DNA of 64,000 bases from Salinibacterium sp. (GCA_015234465.1 JADGNA010000021.1:16409-80408); one strand, 5' to 3'; positions 1-10,069 are shown, numbered from the stretch's first letter. Notes: generated from the sequence alone by a model not told the origin. Numbers and translations are program-made.

Positions 1-1038
1 CTGCGACTCGAGGAGGTACGACGGCACGACCTTCTCGCCGTTGTCGTACGTCTCGGTGTCGTTGACCTCAGGCTCCTCACCGTTGAGCACAGCATCCACC
101 ATCTCGACGGCCTGCGCACCCAGCAGGCGCGTGTCCTTGAAGATGGTCGAGTACTGCTCGCCCGCGATGATCGACTTGATGGAGCCCTCTTCAGCGTCCT
201 GTCCGGTCACGATCGGCAGGTCGCTGGCCGAGTAGCCACCGGCCGTGAGCGCCGAGATGATGCCGATCGAGAGACCGTCGTAGGGCGAGAGCACGCCATC
301 GAGCTGCGTGCCGCCGATGATCGTCAGCAGGTCGTCCATGCGGGCCTGGGCGCGCGAGGCCTCCCAGCGCAGGATGGCGGCCTGCTCGAACTCGGTCTGG
401 CCCGAGGGAACCGTGATGACGCCGCTCTCCATGTAGGGCTCGAGCACCGACATGGCACCGTCCCAGAAGAAGGTGGCGTTGTTGTCGTCGGGGCTGCCCG
501 CGAAGAGTTCGACGTTGAAGGGGCCGGTCTCGCCGGTCTCCTCGCCGTTCTCGTCAAGCAGTCCGAGGCCCGTGACGAGCGAGGTCGCCTGCTGCACGCC
601 GACCTCGAAGTTGTCGAAGGTCGTGTAGTAGTCGACGTTCTCCGAGCCGAGGATGAGGCGGTCGTAGGAGATCACGGGGATCTCCTGGGCCGCAGCCTGC
701 TCGAGCACCTCGGTCAGCGCGGTGCCGTCGATGGCCGCGATGATGAGCGCCTCAGCGCCACCCGAGATCATGTTCTCGATCTGCGAGAGCTGCGTGGGGA
801 TGTCGTCGTTGGCGTACTGGAGGTCGACGTTGTAGCCGAGTTCCTCGAGTTCTGCCTCGACGTTGTCGCCGTCGGCGATCCAGCGCTCGGAGGTCTGGGT
901 GGGCATCGAGACGCCGACGATGGCGCCCTCGGTGTCACCGTCTCCGCTGCCGCCCGTGCGGTCGCCGGAGCATCCGGCAAGGGTCAGCACGAGCGCGCTC
1001 GCGGCGGCGACGCCGGTGAGCAACTTGTTGGTCTTCAC
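1..1038 (-). CDS. ChvE-like sugar ABC transporter substrate-binding lipoprotein (copy 1, 3' end outside window)
   Basis: This extracytoplasmic binding protein captures a monosaccharide for an ABC importer. The GTG start follows GGAAG by 5 bases. The first 23 residues are a lipoprotein signal with lipobox LAGC, so the mature protein should be membrane-anchored. The mature start region [13 protein letters not shown] and the segment [15 protein letters not shown] are typical of the ChvE/multiple-monosaccharide-binding family. 346 codons are present; comparison with the upstream copy suggests about 22 residues and the stop lie beyond the window. It is closely similar along its whole length to the neighbouring gene at 1115-2221 and is the last visible gene of the arabinose cluster. 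The transporter ATPase and permease are probably just outside the window (inference). Confidence 0.88.
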   Translation of the reverse strand, partial: MKTNKLLTGVAAASALVLTLAGCSGDRTGGSGDGDTEGAIVGVSMPTQTSERWIADGDNVEAELEELGYNVDLQYANDDIPTQLSQIENMISGGAEALIIAAIDGTALTEVLEQAAAQEIPVISYDRLILGSENVDYYTTFDNFEVGVQQATSLVTGLGLLDENGEETGETGPFNVELFAGSPDDNNATFFWDGAMSVLEPYMESGVITVPSGQTEFEQAAILRWEASRAQARMDDLLTIIGGTQLDGVLSPYDGLSIGIISALTAGGYSASDLPIVTGQDAEEGSIKSIIAGEQYSTIFKDTRLLGAQAVEMVDAVLNGEEPEVNDTETYDNGEKVVPSYLLESQ

Positions 1039-1063
1039 TGTGTCTTCCTTTTCTCTTGGGTCC

Positions 1064-1098
1064 CGGTCGGGGAACACTCCTGGAGCGTTCCCCGACCG
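1064..1098 (-). promoter_or_regulatory. intergenic hairpin between the two sugar-binding protein genes
   Basis: A perfect 12-bp inverted repeat (CGGTCGGGGAAC at 1064-1075 and its complement at 1087-1098) with an 11-base loop fills most of the 76-bp gap. It lacks a strong U-tract, so it more likely stabilises the upstream message or causes partial termination than acts as a full terminator. That would favour expression of the upstream binding protein. The role is inferred. Confidence 0.6.
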
Positions 1099-1114
1099 AA
1101 GGGTTGGTGCGTGG

Positions 1115-2221
1115 TTACTCGAGGTCGGCTGGCTCGTAGTAGCCGCCGTCGATGAGTACCTCTTCGTAGTTGTCGATCGTCACGACCTGCGACTCGAGCA
1201 GGAACGACGGCACGACCTTCGTGCCGTTGTCATAGGTCTCCGTGTCGTTGACCTCAGGCTCTTCGCCGTTGAGGAGCGCGTCGACCATCTCCACGGCCTG
1301 CGCGCCGAGGAGGCGCGTGTCCTTGAAGATCGTGGAGTACTGCTCGCCCGCGATGATCGCCTTCACGCCGCCGACGTCGGCGTCCTGGCCGGTGATGACG
1401 GGGATGTCGCCCGCATAGCCGCCCGAGCTGAGCGCCGCGATGATGCCGGATGCGAGGCCGTCGTTCGGCGAGAGCACCCCGTCGAGCCTCGTGTCACCGA
1501 TGATCGTGAGCAGGTTCTCCATGCGGTCCTGCGCGTTCTCGGCGAGCCATCCGGGTGTCGCCGCCTGCTCGAAGTCGAGCTGGCCGGAGGGCACGGTGAG
1601 CACGCCGCTCTCGATGTAGGGGTCGAGCACGGAGCGGGCGCCGTCCCAGAAGAACGTCGCGTTGTTGTCGTCGGGGCTGCCGGCGAAGAGCTCGATGTTA
1701 AACGGCCCCGCCTCGCCGGTGTCCTCGCCGCTCTCGTCGAGCACGCCGAGGCCCGTGAGGAGCGAGGTCGCCTGCTGCACGCCCACCTGGAAGTTGTCGA
1801 AGGTCGTGTAGTAGTCCACGTTCTCCGAGCCCAGGATGAGGCGGTCATAGGCGATGACGGGGATGTCCTGCGCCGCCGCCTGCTCGAGCACGCTCGTGAG
1901 CGTCGTCCCGTCGATTGAGGCGATGATGAGCGCCTTCGCTCCGCTCGTGATCATGTTCTCGAGCTGCGAGATCTGCGTTGCCGTGTCATCCGCCGCGTAC
2001 TGCAGGTCTACCGAGTAGCCGAGCTCCTCGAGTTCTGCCTGCACGTTGTTGCCGTCCGCGATCCAGCGTTCGAGCTGCTGGCTCGGCATCGAGACGCCCA
2101 CGAGGGCGCCCGAGGCGTCATCGCCACCGTCGCCTCCTGAGCGGTCGCCCGCGCATCCGCTGAGACCGAGCGCTAGCGCACTCGCGGCGGCGATGCCGAC
2201 GAGGTACTTTCTCTTGTTCAC
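1115..2221 (-). CDS. ChvE-like sugar ABC transporter substrate-binding lipoprotein (copy 2)
   Basis: 368-residue monosaccharide-binding lipoprotein. The GTG start follows GGAAGCACT. The signal peptide ends in a lipobox (LGLSGC, Cys at about residue 23), followed by a Gly/Asp-rich linker and a periplasmic-binding-protein fold of the ChvE type. Motifs include [10 protein letters not shown] near residue 45 and a [12 protein letters not shown] segment. It lies 82 bp downstream of araA on the same strand and is a tandem paralog of the next gene. Ligand inferred from context: L-arabinose or a related pentose. Family members also bind xylose, galactose and glucose, so specificity is not settled. Confidence 0.9.
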   Translation of the reverse strand: MNKRKYLVGIAAASALALGLSGCAGDRSGGDGGDDASGALVGVSMPSQQLERWIADGNNVQAELEELGYSVDLQYAADDTATQISQLENMITSGAKALIIASIDGTTLTSVLEQAAAQDIPVIAYDRLILGSENVDYYTTFDNFQVGVQQATSLLTGLGVLDESGEDTGEAGPFNIELFAGSPDDNNATFFWDGARSVLDPYIESGVLTVPSGQLDFEQAATPGWLAENAQDRMENLLTIIGDTRLDGVLSPNDGLASGIIAALSSGGYAGDIPVITGQDADVGGVKAIIAGEQYSTIFKDTRLLGAQAVEMVDALLNGEEPEVNDTETYDNGTKVVPSFLLESQVVTIDNYEEVLIDGGYYEPADLE

Positions 2222-2303
2222 AGTGCTTCCTTCCAGTGCGGTTGTTGGTGCTGGGATGGTGCCTGTAGTGGTGCTGGTCGTTGTTCGGGCTGCGCGGATG
2301 CCG

Positions 2304-3821
2304 CTAGAGGCCCTGCGCGAGCCGGTAGTAGGCGGCGTTCCAGCGCACCTCGCGCTGGAAGTCCCTCAGGGTGGTCTGCTCGTCGATCACGAGGAGCTCG
2401 GTGCCCGCGATCTCGGCGAAGTCGCGGAAGACGTCGACGCCCACTGCGGTCGTCATGACCGTGTGGTGGGCGGCGCCGGCCGTGAGCCACGCGGCAGCGG
2501 AGGTCGCGAAGTCGGGCGCGGGCTTCCACAGCGCGCGGCCCACGGGAAGGTTGGGCATCGGTTCGTCGAGTGCCACGTTCTCCACGACGTTCGCCACGAG
2601 GCGGAAGCGGTCGCGCATGTCGCTCATCGCGACGACGACGGCGGGTCCGGGGTCGGCCGTGAAGACGAGCCGCACGGGGTCCTCCTTGCCGCCGATGCCG
2701 AGCGGGTGGATCTCGAGGCTCGGCTTCTCGGTCGCGAGCGAGGGGCTCACCTCGAGCATGTGGGCGCCGAGGATCTTCTCGTCGCCCGGGGTGAGGTGGT
2801 AGGTGTAGTCCTCCATGAGGCTCGCGCCGCCGGGGAGGCCCGCGCCCATGACGTTGGCGGTGCGCACGAGGATCGCGGTCTTCCAGTCGCCCTCGGCGCC
2901 GAAGCCGTAGCCCTCGGCCATGAGCCGCTGCACGGCGAGGCCGGGCAGCTGGCGCAGCGCACCCAGGTCTTCGAAGCTCGTCGTGAAGGCGCCGAAGCCG
3001 CCCTCCTCGAGGAAGCTGCGCAGGCCGAGCTCGATCGCGGCGCCGTAGCGCAGCGACTCGTGCCGCTCGCCGCCCTTGCGCAGCTCGGGCACGACCGCGT
3101 AGAGCTCCTCGTACTCGGCGACGAGCGTGTCGATGTCGGCATCGGATGCCGCGTGCACGGCCTCCGCGAGCTCGTTGACGCCCCAGGTGTTGACCTGCAC
3201 GCCGAAGCGCAGCTCCGCCTCGGTCTTGTCGCCCTCCGTGACGGCGACGTAGCGCATGTTGTCACCGAAGCGGGCGAGCTTGAGCGAGTGGGTGGCGGCC
3301 CAGCCCGCGGCGGCCCGCTGCCAGGTCGCGACCTGCGCCGTGACATCCGGGTTGCTGACGTGGCCGACGACGGTCTTGCGGGCGACGCCGAGGCGGGTCT
3401 GGATGTAGCCGAACTCCCGGTCGCCGTGGGCAGCCTGGTTGAGGTTCATGAAGTCGAAGTCGATCTCGCCCCACGGCAGCTCGACGTTGGCCTGCGTGTG
3501 CAGGTGCAGGAGCGGCTTGCGCAGCGCGTCGAGCCCGGCGATCCACATCTTGGCGGGGCTGAAGGTGTGCATCCAGGCGATGATGCCGATCACGTTGTCA
3601 GCCGCATTCACGTCGAGGGCGAGTCGGCGGATCGAGTCGCTCTCCTTGAGCACGGGCTTCCACACGACCTTGACAGGCACGTCGGATGCCGCATCCAGGG
3701 CCTCCGCAATAGCGCGCGACTGCTCGGCGACCTGCTGCAGGGTCTCCTCGCCGTAGAGGTTCTGGCTGCCGGTGACGAACCAGACCTCGTAGTGGTCGAG
3801 CGAGGTGGAGAGCTTGGGCAT
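2304..3821 (-). CDS. araA: L-arabinose isomerase
   Basis: Cytosolic enzyme that interconverts L-arabinose and L-ribulose, the first step of arabinose use. Its 505 residues match the usual family length of about 500. The four residues used for metal binding and catalysis in the E. coli enzyme are found in matching contexts: Glu310 in GFGAEGDWK, Glu337 in SLMEDYTYH, His354 in LGAHMLEVS and a His at 452-453 in AHHTVMTTA. The ATG follows AAGGAG, which lies inside the end of araD, with a 2-bp gap between the genes. Third gene of an araB-araD-araA operon. Confidence 0.97.
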   Translation of the reverse strand: MPKLSTSLDHYEVWFVTGSQNLYGEETLQQVAEQSRAIAEALDAASDVPVKVVWKPVLKESDSIRRLALDVNAADNVIGIIAWMHTFSPAKMWIAGLDALRKPLLHLHTQANVELPWGEIDFDFMNLNQAAHGDREFGYIQTRLGVARKTVVGHVSNPDVTAQVATWQRAAAGWAATHSLKLARFGDNMRYVAVTEGDKTEAELRFGVQVNTWGVNELAEAVHAASDADIDTLVAEYEELYAVVPELRKGGERHESLRYGAAIELGLRSFLEEGGFGAFTTSFEDLGALRQLPGLAVQRLMAEGYGFGAEGDWKTAILVRTANVMGAGLPGGASLMEDYTYHLTPGDEKILGAHMLEVSPSLATEKPSLEIHPLGIGGKEDPVRLVFTADPGPAVVVAMSDMRDRFRLVANVVENVALDEPMPNLPVGRALWKPAPDFATSAAAWLTAGAAHHTVMTTAVGVDVFRDFAEIAGTELLVIDEQTTLRDFQREVRWNAAYYRLAQGL

Positions 3822-3823
3822 GT

Positions 3824-4531
3824 CTAGAGTGCTCCTTCGGGCTTCTGGCCGTAGACGTTCTGGTAGCGGTCGAACAGGGAGTCGATCGCCTCCTGCGGGA
3901 TGGGGATGAGCTCCCCTGCCTGGCGGGCGATGTGCACCGTGCGCGCGACATCCTCGACCATGACGGCCGCCTTGACGGCGTCGCGCGGGTTCTTGCCGAT
4001 CGTGAATGGTCCGTGGTTCTGCATCAGCACGCCCCGCGAGCGGTGGCCCTGCAGCGTGGCGACGATGCCGCGGCCGATCGAGTCATCGCCGATGATCGCG
4101 AAGGGCCCGACGGGAATCTCGCCGCCGAACTCGTCGGCCATCGCCGTGATGACGCAGGGGATCGCCTCGCCCCGCGCGGCCCACGCCGTCGCATAGGTCG
4201 AGTGCGTGTGCACGACTCCCCCGACCTCCGGCATGTTGCGGTAGACGTAGGCGTGCGCCGCCGTGTCGCTCGAGGGGCTGCGGCCGCTGCCGGGCGTGCC
4301 GGGGATGACGGTGCCGTCGAGGTCGCAGAGGATCATGTTCTCGGGCGCGAGTTCGTCGTAGTCGACGCCGCTGGGCTTGATGACGAAGAGGTCGGCGCCG
4401 GGAACGCGTCCGCTCACGTTGCCACCCGTCCACACGACGAGCCCGTAGCGGGTGAGCTCTGCGTGGAGGGATGCGACATCCGCGCGCACCTCGTCGATCG
4501 CCGCCTGGATCTCGGGCGTGAAGTCGTTCAT
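3824..4531 (-). CDS. araD: L-ribulose-5-phosphate 4-epimerase
   Basis: Class II aldolase-family epimerase that converts L-ribulose 5-phosphate to D-xylulose 5-phosphate, linking arabinose to the pentose phosphate pathway. 235 residues, normal length. Phosphate-binding GGNVSG is near residue 37. The zinc-binding histidines appear as His108 and His110 in VVHTHST and His173 in QNHGPFT. The start codon overlaps the araB stop (ATGA), which indicates translational coupling. Confidence 0.96.
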   Translation of the reverse strand: MNDFTPEIQAAIDEVRADVASLHAELTRYGLVVWTGGNVSGRVPGADLFVIKPSGVDYDELAPENMILCDLDGTVIPGTPGSGRSPSSDTAAHAYVYRNMPEVGGVVHTHSTYATAWAARGEAIPCVITAMADEFGGEIPVGPFAIIGDDSIGRGIVATLQGHRSRGVLMQNHGPFTIGKNPRDAVKAAVMVEDVARTVHIARQAGELIPIPQEAIDSLFDRYQNVYGQKPEGAL

Positions 4532-6261
4532 ACTCGCGCCTCCCGCTCGGCGTCGTCGTGGCTTGCGTTCTCGAGGTCCGACCCTGCGAGCGCATCGCGC
4601 CGACGCGCCTTCAGCCGCTTCATGACGTCGTTGGCGCCGCGACCGAAGTAGTCGTGCAACTGGGTGTACTCGGCGTAGAGCTCGTCGTAGGCATCCGCCG
4701 CGGCCTCATCGGGCGTGTACACGTTGCGGTTGACGCGTCCCATCGCCTCGCCCGCCGCGCGCACGTCGGGGTAGGCGCCGGCCGCGACAGCCGCGTGGAT
4801 GGCGGAACCCAGCGCAGGGCCCTGCTCGCTCGCGATCGTCGAGATGGGCATCCGGAGCACGTTGCTGTAGGTCTGCATGAGGAAGGGGTTCTTGATGAGC
4901 CCGCCCGCCGCGATGAACTCCGTGACGGGCACGCCGCTCGCGTTGAAGGTCTCGACGATTGTGCGGGTGCCGAAGGCGGTCGCCTCGAGCAGCGCACGGT
5001 AGATCTCTCCCGGCCGCGTCGTGAGGGTCGCGCCCAGCACGAGGCCACTGAGTTCGTGGTCGACGAGCACCGAGCGGTTACCCGAGTGCCAGTCGAGGGC
5101 GACGAGCCCGTGGCCGCCGACGGGCTGCTCCTGCGCGAGTTCCGTGAGGTACTGGTGGATGCTGAGGCCCCGCTCGCGCGCCGCCTCGTGGTACTCCCCC
5201 GGCACCTGGTTCTTGACGTACCAGGCGAAGATGTCGCCAACGCCCGACTGCCCGGCCTCATAGCCGTAGAGCCCGCTGACGATGCCGCCGTCGACGACAC
5301 CGCACATGCCGGGGACCTCGGCGAGCACATCCGCGTTCATGACGTGGCAGGTGCTCGTGCCCATGATGGCGAGCATCTGGCCCGGCTCGACCGCCTTCGC
5401 GGCGGGCGCCGTCACGTGGGCGTCGACGTTGCCGACCGCGACCGCGATGCCCTCCGGCAGGCCGGTCCAGGCCGCAGCCTCGGCGCTCAGCGTGCCGGCG
5501 GCATCCCCCAGCTGGCCGATCTCGTGGGCGAGCTTGTCGTCGACGAAGCCCGCGAAGTCGGGGTTGAGCGCCGTGAGGAAGTCGCGGTTCGGGTACTCGC
5601 CGTCCTGCCAGATGCCCTTGTAGCCGGCCGTGCAGGCGTTGCGCACGTAGCGGCCCGTGAGCTGCCAGACGATCCAGTCGGCCGCCTCGACCCAGTGGTC
5701 CATGCGCTGGTAGACCTCGGGGTCCTCTTCAAGCAGCTGGAGCGCCTTGGCGAACTCCCACTCGCTCGAGATGAGACCGCCATAGCGGGGCAGCCACGAC
5801 TCGCCGCGCTCGGCCGCGATGCGGTTGATGCGGTCGGCCTGGCCCTGCGCCGCGTGGTGCTTCCACAGCTTGATGTAGGCGTGCGGGCGGTTCTCGAAGC
5901 CGGCGACCTCGTTGAGCGGTGTGCCGTCGGCGAGCACGGGCATGGGCGTCGATGCCGTGAAGTCGGTGCCGATGCCGATGACGGATGCCGGGTCGATTCC
6001 CGCGGCCGCGACGGCCTGCGGCACGGCCGTCTTGATGACGTCGACGTAGTCGGAGGGAACCTGGAGGGCCCACTCGGGCGGCAGCCGGTCGCCCGTCGCG
6101 GCGAGGGTCGTGTCCATGACGGCGTGCGGGTACTCAAGGGTCGCAGAACCCAGCTCTTCGCCATCGGAGACCCTGACGACCACGGCACGGCCGCTGAGGG
6201 TGCCGAAGTCCACGCCGATCACGTAGCGCTCGGCAGGGCTCGGGGTCTCTGGGAAACTCAC
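4528..6261 (-). CDS. araB: L-ribulokinase
   Basis: FGGY-family carbohydrate kinase that phosphorylates L-ribulose with ATP. 577 residues, close to the 560-570 of well-studied ribulokinases. The N-terminal nucleotide-binding motif GVDFGTLSGRAVVV lies near residues 15-28, and the C-terminal ATPase lobe includes AAGGLIKNPFLMQ. The GTG start is preceded by AAGGAG 8 bases upstream. It is the first gene of the operon and sits behind a promoter with operator-like repeats, opposite a LacI-type regulator. Confidence 0.96.
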   Translation of the reverse strand: MSFPETPSPAERYVIGVDFGTLSGRAVVVRVSDGEELGSATLEYPHAVMDTTLAATGDRLPPEWALQVPSDYVDVIKTAVPQAVAAAGIDPASVIGIGTDFTASTPMPVLADGTPLNEVAGFENRPHAYIKLWKHHAAQGQADRINRIAAERGESWLPRYGGLISSEWEFAKALQLLEEDPEVYQRMDHWVEAADWIVWQLTGRYVRNACTAGYKGIWQDGEYPNRDFLTALNPDFAGFVDDKLAHEIGQLGDAAGTLSAEAAAWTGLPEGIAVAVGNVDAHVTAPAAKAVEPGQMLAIMGTSTCHVMNADVLAEVPGMCGVVDGGIVSGLYGYEAGQSGVGDIFAWYVKNQVPGEYHEAARERGLSIHQYLTELAQEQPVGGHGLVALDWHSGNRSVLVDHELSGLVLGATLTTRPGEIYRALLEATAFGTRTIVETFNASGVPVTEFIAAGGLIKNPFLMQTYSNVLRMPISTIASEQGPALGSAIHAAVAAGAYPDVRAAGEAMGRVNRNVYTPDEAAADAYDELYAEYTQLHDYFGRGANDVMKRLKARRRDALAGSDLENASHDDAEREARV

Positions 6262-6324
6262 CGGGTCGACTCCTTCGTCAACGCTTCCGGGGGAGAAAGC
6301 GGGCGGGGCACGGGTGGAACGAAA

Positions 6325-6391
6325 TGTGACCGTTCGTGTGACCGTTCACAATTAGCCGCAATGGTACCCCCATCTGCGCGCATGGTGTCAA
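6325..6391 (-). promoter_or_regulatory. araB operon promoter and putative LacI-type operators
   Basis: Reading the minus strand, TTGACA (6386-6391) and TACCAT (6361-6366) form a plausible -35/-10 pair, with a long 19-base spacer. Just downstream of the expected start of transcription lies TGTGA-N4-TCACA (6337-6350), followed by a second partial copy (6325-6335, TGTGACCGTTC in plus orientation). The same core TGTG-N2-CGTTCACA occurs at the regulator's own promoter (7446-7459). This position fits repression by blocking transcription. Binding by the adjacent regulator is inferred. Confidence 0.65.
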
Positions 6392-6414
6392 CGCAAAACG
6401 AAATCGTGATTTGG

Positions 6415-7422
6415 CTACTGCGGCGGCGCTGTCGAGGCGCGCACGACGAGCTCCGGAACGACCTGCTCGTGGCTCGCATCCGACGACCCCAGCACCTCAT
6501 CGAGGATGATCGCGAGCGAGCGCCGCCCGATCTCGGCGAAGTCCTGCCGCACGGTCGTGAGGGGCGGCCAGAAGTGGGCGGCATCCGGGATGTCATCGAA
6601 GCCGACCACGCTCACGTCCTGGGGAACCCGCACGCCCTCCTCATGCAGCGCGTGGATGAGCCCGAGGGCCATCTGGTCGTTGGCACAGAAGACGGCCGTG
6701 AAATCCGGATGCCGCAACAGCTCCCTTCCCGCATGGTGCCCGAACGCGGCCGTCCAGTCGCCGAGGATGGGCGGGCGGGTGGCGAGCTCGGCGTCGCCGA
6801 TCTCGTGCAGGAAGCCCCGCATGCGGGCGTCCGCCTCGATCCAGTCCTGCGGGCCGGCGAGGTGCTCGATCTCGCGGTGCCCCAGGTCGATGAGGTGGCG
6901 GGTCGCGAGGCGCCCGCCCCTGAACTGGTCGACCGAGACGCTCCTGTGCGTGTCGCGCTGCGTCGAGTCGAGGGTCACGAAGGGGATCGTGAGGTTCATG
7001 TCGGCGATGGCGTCGAAGACGCGCACCTGCGGCGCGATGATCACGATCGCCTCGACCGCCTGTTGGCGGAGGAAGTCGAGTCCCGCGCGAATCGAGTCGT
7101 AGTCGCTCGTCGTGTTGGTGATCATGACGCGGTAGCCCGACTGGCGCGCCGCGATCTCGATCGCGTGCACGCTCGTGGTCGGCCCGTAGTGGGCCGTGTC
7201 GCCCGAGAGCACGCCGATCGTGCGACTGCGGTTGGTGACGAGGGTGCGCGCCGCCTGGTTGGGCTGGTACCCCAGTTCGTCGATGACCTCGAGCACCCGC
7301 TCCTTGGTGCTGGGGCGGATGTTGGGCGACTCGTTGAGCACGCGCGAGACGGTCTGGTACGAGACTCCCGCAAGCCTCGCGACATCCCGGATGTTCGGGG
7401 CGCGAACCTTCTCCGGTTCCAT
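6415..7422 (-). CDS. LacI-family transcriptional regulator, probable arabinose operon repressor
   Basis: DNA-binding repressor with an N-terminal helix-turn-helix (NIRDVARLAGVSYQTVSRVL, residues about 10-29), a hinge helix and a periplasmic-binding-protein-like sugar-sensing domain. I chose ATG at 7422 (335 residues). A GTG at 7458 is in frame but lies inside the operator-like palindrome and has no ribosome-binding site; the ATG has only a weak one (GGTGG). The gene is transcribed in the same direction as araBDA and ends 153 bp before araB. An effector such as L-arabinose is inferred from position only. Confidence 0.87.
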   Translation of the reverse strand: MEPEKVRAPNIRDVARLAGVSYQTVSRVLNESPNIRPSTKERVLEVIDELGYQPNQAARTLVTNRSRTIGVLSGDTAHYGPTTSVHAIEIAARQSGYRVMITNTTSDYDSIRAGLDFLRQQAVEAIVIIAPQVRVFDAIADMNLTIPFVTLDSTQRDTHRSVSVDQFRGGRLATRHLIDLGHREIEHLAGPQDWIEADARMRGFLHEIGDAELATRPPILGDWTAAFGHHAGRELLRHPDFTAVFCANDQMALGLIHALHEEGVRVPQDVSVVGFDDIPDAAHFWPPLTTVRQDFAEIGRRSLAIILDEVLGSSDASHEQVVPELVVRASTAPPQ

Positions 7423-7445
7423 GGGATCCACCAGGCCTGTCGTGA

Positions 7446-7482
7446 TGTGTACGTTCACATGCTGCGAGTCGCATCCATTATG
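7446..7482 (-). promoter_or_regulatory. promoter and operator of the LacI-type regulator gene
   Basis: CATAAT (minus strand, 7477-7482) is a reasonable -10 box. The palindrome TGTGTACGTTCACA (7446-7459) follows just downstream of the expected transcription start. It shares TGTG-N2-CGTTCACA with the araB operator, which suggests autoregulation by the same protein. Confidence 0.55.
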
Positions 7483-7512
7483 CCGCCCGTGCGCTCGCGC
7501 GCATCCTCCGTC

Positions 7513-8874
7513 TCAGCGGAGTTCGCGCACGCGGGGCGAGACAATGACCGCGGCGAGCGCGAAGAGTGCCGCGAGCACGAAGACGGCCACGAACGAGACG
7601 GCGCCCCCGAGGGATGCGAAGTACACGACGATGACGCCCGTGATCGCGAGCGCGAGCGCAGCCCCCAGCGACTGCGCGATCGTGAGGGCCGCGGAGTTGA
7701 AGCCCTGCTCCCGGATCGCCGAGCGCGCGAGCGTCATGGTGTTGAGCCGCGGGAACGCGAGCCCCATGCCGGCCCCGCCGATCGCCCAACCCACCATGAG
7801 CACGGCCGGATGCAGCATCCAGACGGTCGCGACGATCACGACGCTGGTCGAGGCGAGCAGCAGGAGCGAGCCGCCCGTCAGGCAGGCGGCGTCACTCAGT
7901 CGCGCCGAGCCCTGCAACTGCGCGGCGGTCGCCCAGGTGAGGGTGCCGCCTGTCAGGGCGAGCCCCGCGATGGCCGCGTCGAAGCCGTACTCGGCCTGCA
8001 GCAGGTACGGGATATAGACCTCCGCGCCGAAGAAGGTCGCCGAGACGAGCCCGCGCAGCAGGATGATCGACGGAAGGCCGCGCCCCGCGAGGAGCGTTCC
8101 TCGCGGCACGAGTGTGCGCGCTGCGAAGAGCGCGACGGCGGCCGCGACGACGGCGAGCACCACGGGCACGGCCGATTCGCCGGCGGACTCCTCGCCTGCC
8201 TGCCCTGAGAGGCTGACCGCGAGCACGCCGGCCGCGGCAAGCACCGACCACGCGATGCGTCGCAGCGCCCACGGCGGGGCATCGCCCTCGGCCGGAGTGA
8301 GGGCCCGCACGCTCGGCAGGATGAGCCCCGTCGACCCGGCGACGAGCACGACGACCGCCAGGAACACCCAGCGCCACCCGATGCCCTCCGCGATGAAGCC
8401 CGCCGCTGCCGGCCCGACGAGTGCCGGCACGACCCATGCGGTCGAGAAGCCGGCGAAGACCTTCGGATGCAACGTGGCAGGGAACACCCGGGCGATCAGC
8501 ACATACAGGGCCACCGTCACGGCCCCACCCCCGAAGCCGAGCACGAGGCGTCCCAGCACGAGCACCGCCATGGACGGGGCGACCCCTGCGATGACGAGCC
8601 CGAGCGTGAAGATCACGGCCGAGACGTAAAGGGGCGCCGCGGGCCCCACGCGGTCAGCCCAGTTGCCGCCGATGACCATCCCGACGACACCCGCCGCGAG
8701 CGGCGCCGCGAACGCGAGGGCATAGAGCTCCTGCCCATCAAGCTCGGCGCTGATGAGCGGCATGATGGTCGTCACCGCGAGGGTCTGGAAGGCGTTCAGG
8801 AAGACGAGCGCGAGCGCCCCGATGGTCGTCCAGCGGTAGCGGGCACTGTAGATGCCCTCACGCACGTCGGTCAC
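7513..8874 (-). CDS. MFS transporter (drug/proton antiporter-like)
   Basis: 453-residue integral membrane protein of the major facilitator superfamily, with at least 12 predicted hydrophobic segments. The loop GGNWADRVGPAAPLYV (around residues 69-84) is the conserved MFS motif A region, and LGRLVLGFGGGAV resembles the antiporter motif of EmrB/QacA-type exporters. The GTG start is preceded by GGGAGG. The stop is 90 bp from the regulator's start, with no clear link to the arabinose genes. The substrate cannot be assigned. Confidence 0.8.
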   Translation of the reverse strand: MTDVREGIYSARYRWTTIGALALVFLNAFQTLAVTTIMPLISAELDGQELYALAFAAPLAAGVVGMVIGGNWADRVGPAAPLYVSAVIFTLGLVIAGVAPSMAVLVLGRLVLGFGGGAVTVALYVLIARVFPATLHPKVFAGFSTAWVVPALVGPAAAGFIAEGIGWRWVFLAVVVLVAGSTGLILPSVRALTPAEGDAPPWALRRIAWSVLAAAGVLAVSLSGQAGEESAGESAVPVVLAVVAAAVALFAARTLVPRGTLLAGRGLPSIILLRGLVSATFFGAEVYIPYLLQAEYGFDAAIAGLALTGGTLTWATAAQLQGSARLSDAACLTGGSLLLLASTSVVIVATVWMLHPAVLMVGWAIGGAGMGLAFPRLNTMTLARSAIREQGFNSAALTIAQSLGAALALAITGVIVVYFASLGGAVSFVAVFVLAALFALAAVIVSPRVRELR

Positions 8875-8915
8875 TTCGCCTCCCGGGGCCGCTCCAGCGC
8901 GGCCCGAGCGGAAGA

Positions 8916-10061
8916 CTACACGCGGTCGAGCGCCCCCGTGATGTCGGCGAGCAGGTCGTCGATGCCCTCGATGCCGACGGAGAGACGGATGACGTTCTCG
9001 GGCACCGCGAGCTCGGTCCCCTTGACGGATGCGTGCGTCATCTCGCTCGGGTAGCCGATGAGCGACTCGACGCCGCCGAGGGACTCGGCGAGCTGGAAAA
9101 CGCTTGTGCCCTCCGCGACGGCGCGCGCGACATCCGGCCCGCCCTTGAGCGCGAGGGAGAGCATGCCGCCGAAGTCCGACATCTGCCGAGTGGCAATCTC
9201 ATGGCCGGGGTGCGACTCGAGTCCGGGGTAGTACACGCGCTCGATCGCCGGGTGGTGCTCGAGGGTCGCGGCGATCGTGTGCGCGTTGGAGGAGTGTCGG
9301 TCCATGCGCACCCCGAGGGTCTTGATGCCCCGCACGGTCAGCCAGGCGTCCATGGGAGAGGAGACCCCGCCGGCGCCGAACTGCAGGAAGCCGACCTTCT
9401 CGGCGAGTTCGTCATCGTTCACGATGACCGCGCCGCCGAGCACGTCGGAGTGCCCACCGAGGTACTTCGTCGTCGAGTGCACGACGACGTCAGCGCCGAG
9501 CGAGAGGGGCTGCTGCAGGTAGGGCGTCGCGAAGGTGTTGTCCACGACGACGAGTGCGCCCGCCTCGTGGCCGATCGCGGCGAGCGCCGCGATGTCGGTG
9601 ATCTTCATGAGCGGGTTGCTCGGCGTCTCGAGCCAGAGCACGCGCGTCGTGCCGGGCCTGATCGCCGCACGCACGGCATCCGCATCGCTCATCTCGACCG
9701 TGCTGAGCTCGACGCCCCACGGTACGTGGAGCCGGTTGACGAGACGGTGGGTGCCGCCGTAGACGTCGTTACCCATGAGCACGTGATCGCCCGGCTTCAG
9801 GATGGCGCGCAGCAGCGCGTCTTCCGCCGCGAGCCCCGAGGCGAAGCTGTAGGCGTGCGCGCCGCCCTCGAGCGAGGCGAGGAGCTCCTGCAGGGTGTCG
9901 CGCGTGGGGTTGCCGCCGCGCGCATACTCATAGCCGCCACGGAAGCCGCCGATGCCGTCTTGCACGAAGGTCGACGTCATGTAGATGGGCGGCACGACGG
10001 CGCCCGTCGTGGGGTCGAAGTCCTGACCGGCGTGGATCGCGCGGGTGTTGAAATCCTGCAT
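8916..10061 (-). CDS. cystathionine gamma-lyase/gamma-synthase family PLP enzyme
   Basis: Cys/Met-metabolism PLP enzyme (381 residues). The PLP-binding lysine is Lys199 in HSTTKYLGGHSDV; SFASGLAAEDAL (about 72-83) and the YEYARGGNPTRDTLQ phosphate-site motif (45-59) are typical. I used ATG at 10061, which has an upstream AGGAGCAAGC ribosome site. A longer reading extends 44 codons into the preceding gene without homology. It follows the cystathionine beta-synthase gene by 8 bp, so the pair probably runs reverse transsulfuration (homocysteine to cystathionine to cysteine). Gamma-synthase activity cannot be excluded from sequence alone. Confidence 0.9.
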   Translation of the reverse strand: MQDFNTRAIHAGQDFDPTTGAVVPPIYMTSTFVQDGIGGFRGGYEYARGGNPTRDTLQELLASLEGGAHAYSFASGLAAEDALLRAILKPGDHVLMGNDVYGGTHRLVNRLHVPWGVELSTVEMSDADAVRAAIRPGTTRVLWLETPSNPLMKITDIAALAAIGHEAGALVVVDNTFATPYLQQPLSLGADVVVHSTTKYLGGHSDVLGGAVIVNDDELAEKVGFLQFGAGGVSSPMDAWLTVRGIKTLGVRMDRHSSNAHTIAATLEHHPAIERVYYPGLESHPGHEIATRQMSDFGGMLSLALKGGPDVARAVAEGTSVFQLAESLGGVESLIGYPSEMTHASVKGTELAVPENVIRLSVGIEGIDDLLADITGALDRV

Positions 10062-10069
10062 GCTTGCTC

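Noticed and set aside
4558..8208. Very long open frame (1216 codons) on the plus strand opposite araB, the LacI-type regulator and the MFS gene
   Set aside because: GC-rich antisense shadow: Arg/Glu/Gly-rich with no family motifs, while the minus strand carries four recognised genes.
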